Below, one piece after another: positions 4,083 through 6,967 of a DNA stretch of 6,967 nt. The notes under the pieces were generated by a model that was not told the DNA's origin, made no database searches, and saw only the letters and a list, made by a program, of their open reading frames with translations. Where the stretch lies: positions 1 through 6,967 of the forward strand of contig MHFU01000067.1 in NCBI GenBank assembly GCA_001804345.1, written 5' to 3'. This DNA is from Omnitrophica bacterium RIFOXYB12_FULL_50_7 (lineage in GTDB: Bacteria > Omnitrophota > Omnitrophia > Omnitrophales > Aquincolibacteriaceae). Made by a program: the position numbers and the translations under genes. Within the stretch, counting starts at the first letter, position 1; each line of letters starts with the position of its first letter.

Positions 4083-5534
4083 TCACCGCTTAGCGCTTGT
4101 TTTGAAGAATTCAGCCACATTTTTAGCGGTTTTAGGGTCGATGCCGGGAATGGATCGAAGCTTTTCGATGCTGGCGCAACGAATCTCGTCTATGGAATTA
4201 AAATGACCAAGAAGGACACGTTTACGTTTCTCACCAATACCCGGGATATCATCCAAAGCAGATCGCTGCAAGGCCTTCGACTTAAGCTTGCGGTGATAAG
4301 TGATGGCGAACCGGTGCGCCTCATCCCGGATCTTTTTGAGAAGGTAGAGAGCCGGGGAATCTGAGGCCAAGACAAGCGGCGCCCGGAATTTCGGTGAGTG
4401 GATCCACTCGAACTGTTTGGCGATGGAAATGAGATCGACCGTGGACATCCCCTCCCGCGCGAGCACCCTGGCAGCCGTGTTGAGATGCCCCCTCCCGCCA
4501 TCGATCATAATGAGATCCGGCATGAAATCTTCCCGGCCTTCCTTGATGCCACGAAGCATACGCGTCAAAGCCTCGGCGATCATGGCATAATCATTAATCC
4601 CGGAAACACCTTGGATCTTGTAGCGCCGGTACCCGAACTTGTCCGGAAGTTCCCAGTAAAAGCTCACTTTCGATGCCACGGCCTGGTCGCCCTGCACGTT
4701 CGAGACATCGAAACAAACGATCCTCTCAGGGATCCTATCGAGCTCGAGACGCTGTCTCAGTTCGATCGTCGCCGAAAGCGAAATACCTTGGCCCGGATTC
4801 TTGAAGAAAAATCGTTTTTTGCGGAGCTTCGAAAGAGCATCGATCTGCTCCTTGAAAAATTGAGCATCCTCGAATCGCAACTCCCGGCTCGCCCGTTTCA
4901 TCCTGTCATTGAGATACTGAGCAAAGCTTTTTTTGCCTCCCCCAAGAAAACGTTTCACCTCGTTAATCAGACGGTCGTATTCCGGTTTCACCTCCGGCCT
5001 GATGCACGGGGCAAGACACTGACCGATATGATGGTAAAGGCACGCGACCTTCGGGAGCAACTGACATTTCCGGATCGGAAACAGGTCGCTCATCAAGTTC
5101 ACGGCTTGGTGTAAAAGCTTTGCGTCGGTGTAGGGACCGTAATAGATCGCCCGCTTGTCATTCCTCTGTCGCGTAACGCAGATCCTTGGAAATTTTTCCC
5201 GCGTGATCTTGAGAAGCGGAAAACTTTTATCGTCCTTCAAATCCTGATTGTAGCGAGGTTGGTGTTTGCGGATCAGATGCGCCTCGAGGAGCAGCGCATC
5301 GACCTCAGTCGGCGTATCAATATGATCGATCGAACGCACCTTGCTCATAAGGATCGTGATCTTTGGGATCGGCGCAGGAACCTTGAAATACGAACGCACT
5401 CGTTTGCGGAGGGACTTGGCCTTCCCGATGTAGAGAATTTCTCCCCGCGCATCGCGCATCAGGTAAATGCCGGGGGTGAGTGGAAGCTTATCAACCAACA
5501 GGCTAAGACCTCGAAAAAGATTTATATTTTTCAT
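4083..5534 (-). CDS. uvrC: UvrABC excinuclease subunit C, compact form
   Basis: Makes the two incisions around bulky DNA lesions in nucleotide excision repair, acting with UvrB in the cytoplasm. It has 483 residues, against about 600 in typical UvrC (610 in E. coli). Domains in order: GIY-YIG nuclease with GIY 22-24, YIG 35-37, the LRKRV helix, E84 and N96 (3' incision); four cysteines C157, C165, C173 and C177, as in the Fe-S cluster reported for E. coli UvrC; a UVR motif near 206-241 for UvrB contact; the RNase H-like nuclease with D276 (FDVSN), D345 (IDGGRG) and H407 (DEAH), the expected catalytic triad (5' incision); and tandem helix-hairpin-helix DNA-binding motifs at about 428-478. The gap between the UVR motif and the first catalytic Asp is about 40 residues instead of about 160, which accounts for almost all of the missing length. 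An in-frame TGA nine bases before ATG 5534 fixes the start at or after that ATG. It lies 85 bases downstream of murJ, on the same strand, so co-transcription is possible. Confidence 0.95.
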   Translation of the reverse strand: MKNINLFRGLSLLVDKLPLTPGIYLMRDARGEILYIGKAKSLRKRVRSYFKVPAPIPKITILMSKVRSIDHIDTPTEVDALLLEAHLIRKHQPRYNQDLKDDKSFPLLKITREKFPRICVTRQRNDKRAIYYGPYTDAKLLHQAVNLMSDLFPIRKCQLLPKVACLYHHIGQCLAPCIRPEVKPEYDRLINEVKRFLGGGKKSFAQYLNDRMKRASRELRFEDAQFFKEQIDALSKLRKKRFFFKNPGQGISLSATIELRQRLELDRIPERIVCFDVSNVQGDQAVASKVSFYWELPDKFGYRRYKIQGVSGINDYAMIAEALTRMLRGIKEGREDFMPDLIMIDGGRGHLNTAARVLAREGMSTVDLISIAKQFEWIHSPKFRAPLVLASDSPALYLLKKIRDEAHRFAITYHRKLKSKALQRSALDDIPGIGEKRKRVLLGHFNSIDEIRCASIEKLRSIPGIDPKTAKNVAEFFKTSAKR

Positions 5535-5549
5535 GATTGTTCAGCACCC

Positions 5550-5614
5550 CGGGAAGCGGGTAACGGGGAACGCTTAACGAAAAGATCTATGCGTTTCCCG
5601 TTCCACGTTCCCCG
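5550..5614. repeat. Heptad arrays in inverted arrangement between murJ and uvrC
   Basis: Units like GGTAACG run from 5552 to 5579, and units like CGTTCCC run from 5592 to 5612. Read as arms, 5550-5573 and the reverse complement of 5591-5614 agree at 19 of 24 positions, including an exact CGGGGAACG (5564-5572) against CGTTCCCCG (5606-5614). It fills most of the 85-base gap. No T-run follows in the minus direction, so it is not a standard terminator. It could slow or process a murJ-uvrC transcript. Confidence 0.75.
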
Positions 5615-5619
5615 AGTTG

Positions 5620-6967
5620 TTATGCACCATCCATCAAATTTTCAACATCGATCGGATTGGCGGCCGGTTTACGTTTTTTCCGGAACCAGGCCCAAGCCTC
5701 CTTGGCTTCAGGAACATGGCACGCGAGACACAGCCCCAGATAAGCAACCGTTGCGATGGCGATGCTGCCAAACACCTGAAGAAGCTGCATCTTGGTACTC
5801 TGCCCCGGGATACAGCTCCTGAAAAATTCAAGACTGTAGTGACCTATCACTCCCATCACGAGTGACGCGAGCAGAATGCGCAAAAATGAAGCGCTGACCT
5901 CCCGGAACGGGAATTCTCCGACTTTTTTGGGATAGAAATAGATCAACTGCCCGAACTGAATAATACCGGAGATCGAAGTCGCGACCGCAAGCCCCGCTTC
6001 TTTGAAAGGCACCATCAGGATCAGATTCAGGACAATATTCGAAATAAGCGCGATGATTGAGGTCCGCATCGGAGTCCGGGAATCCTGGGCGGCATAGAAG
6101 CCACTGTTCATGATCTTCTGTCCCGCGAACGCAAAAAGTCCGATCGTGTACCCCAAAAGAACGGCGGAGCTGCGCGCGGTCGAAACCGCGTCAAACTCGC
6201 CACGCTCAAAAAGCATCCGGATGATCGGCTCACGGAGCACGATCAGCCCCACAGAGGATGGAATGATAATAAAGAAAATGCTCCGAAGCGCGAATGAAAG
6301 TGTCTTTCGAGACGCTTCCTTTTCGCCCCGCGCGATCTGCTGCGCGAGCATAGGCAAAAGAGCGGTCCCCATCGCCAACGCGAACACACCGAGTGGAAAT
6401 TGCATAAGCCGGTTCCCGTACCAAAGACTTGAGTTCGCGCCTGGTCCGATTGCCATTCCGAGCGTCATATCCACGGTGATATTGATCTGAACAACCGCAA
6501 AACTCAGAACCACCGGAAGCAAAAGTGACCATGTCTTCTTGAGACCTTCATAACCGGTGTTCCATATCCATTGGAACTTGAACCCCAACTTGCGAAGCGG
6601 CGGCAACTCCACCGCCACGTGCAGAAACCCGCCCAATAGGATCACGTAGGAAAGCCAGCTAATTTTGGCAAGATAATCATGTCCCACCCAGGACGGCACC
6701 CATAGTACCGCACCGATCCACACCAGATCCAAGATCGCGGGACCCATGGCAGGCGCGAGAAAATGACGGTGGCTGTTTAAAATCCCCATCCCGAGCGCGT
6801 AAAGCGACAGGAACCAGAGATAAGGAAAAAGAATGCGCGAAAGCTCCAGGGTCAACATCACGGTCTGAGAATGAAAGCCGATCTTTAAAAGAATATTCAG
6901 AAGGCCTTCAACCCCCAAAATAAAGGCAAAAAGCACGAGGCTTAAAAAACTGATCGTGATATTCGCA
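5620..6967 (-). CDS. murJ: Lipid II flippase MurJ (5' end outside window)
   Basis: Integral membrane protein of the MOP/MVF superfamily that moves lipid II across the inner membrane for peptidoglycan synthesis. The frame is open to the right edge, giving 448 residues here against about 510-530 for the family, so roughly 70-80 N-terminal residues (the first two helices) lie outside the window. The fragment begins in a hydrophobic helix and shows the family signatures in order: an SRILFPYLWFLSLYALGMGILNS-like block matching TM4, the TM7-TM8 block with VDMTLG, then YGNRLMQFPLGV, which aligns with E. coli YADRLYEFPSGV and keeps the central Arg (R270 in E. coli). GFYAAQDSRTPM, the loop before TM10, is also present. 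A GTG at 6936 can be read as a start, but the coding similarity continues upstream of it, so it is not the true start. The C-terminus is a short basic tail (RKKRK) ending NLMDGA. Confidence 0.95.
   Translation of the reverse strand, partial: ANITISFLSLVLFAFILGVEGLLNILLKIGFHSQTVMLTLELSRILFPYLWFLSLYALGMGILNSHRHFLAPAMGPAILDLVWIGAVLWVPSWVGHDYLAKISWLSYVILLGGFLHVAVELPPLRKLGFKFQWIWNTGYEGLKKTWSLLLPVVLSFAVVQINITVDMTLGMAIGPGANSSLWYGNRLMQFPLGVFALAMGTALLPMLAQQIARGEKEASRKTLSFALRSIFFIIIPSSVGLIVLREPIIRMLFERGEFDAVSTARSSAVLLGYTIGLFAFAGQKIMNSGFYAAQDSRTPMRTSIIALISNIVLNLILMVPFKEAGLAVATSISGIIQFGQLIYFYPKKVGEFPFREVSASFLRILLASLVMGVIGHYSLEFFRSCIPGQSTKMQLLQVFGSIAIATVAYLGLCLACHVPEAKEAWAWFRKKRKPAANPIDVENLMDGA

Noticed and set aside
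3834..4364. Plus-strand open frame of 176 codons covering the intergenic gap
   Set aside because: It begins in repeat-derived hairpin sequence and ends inside uvrC antisense. No recognisable domain or clear ribosome site.
4398..5114. Plus-strand open frame of 238 codons
   Set aside because: It is antisense to the conserved catalytic part of uvrC and has no recognisable domain.
6934..6936. GTG as the murJ start codon
   Set aside because: The frame stays open to the window edge and the upstream residues continue a MurJ membrane helix; the fragment is too short for a whole MurJ.

Overview
The window carries three genes, all on the minus strand and read from right to left: the 3' part of murJ (lipid II flippase, 5620-6967, running off the right edge), a complete but unusually short uvrC (4083-5534), and the first 1223 codons of a very large secreted-protein gene (1-3669, running off the left edge). 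No plus-strand gene is supported; the plus-strand open frames are shadows of these three genes. No tRNA, rRNA, CRISPR array or transposase was seen.

Organism: a bacterium with UvrABC repair and a peptidoglycan cell wall. The large gene opens with a signal peptide and a domain built around the motif IQDAH, then LEGAEG, then TGGFH. From memory this arrangement is characteristic of long hypothetical proteins of Omnitrophota (OP3) and related PVC-type bacteria. The assignment is inference, at moderate confidence.

Layout. 6967-5620: murJ, lacking roughly its first two membrane helices because of the window edge. 5619-5535: an 85-base gap filled by a long imperfect inverted repeat made of 7-base units. 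5534-4083: uvrC with its GIY-YIG, Cys4, UVR, RNase H-like and helix-hairpin-helix parts, but about 120 residues of the usual middle are missing. 4082-3670: a 413-base gap holding two weak promoter candidates, a pair of hairpin elements with CCCAAT/ATTGGG arms, a perfect 17-bp inverted repeat, and a possible 12-codon leader ORF that overlaps the next start codon. 3669-1: the large ORF, uninterrupted over the whole stretch. Its regions are a signal peptide (1-42), a repeat-derived linker (about 43-140), a TIKI/TraB-like hydrolase domain (about 141-570), a charged helical region, a low-complexity linker with an internal hydrophobic stretch (about 740-890), and a region with a JAMM/JAB-type metal motif HNHPNG...SAID (1095-1109).

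The most striking feature is a set of degenerate DNA repeats with a strict 7-base period. The unit sequence differs from one array to the next, but the period does not. Ten or more arrays sit in frame inside the large gene and one pair sits between murJ and uvrC. They are mixed with several small hairpin elements. They cluster in the N-terminal linker, in loops of the TIKI-like domain and in the central linker. I saw none in uvrC, in murJ or in the JAMM region. The gene therefore looks like one whose linkers have been built by, or have tolerated, repeated insertion of short palindromic and heptameric elements without loss of the frame.
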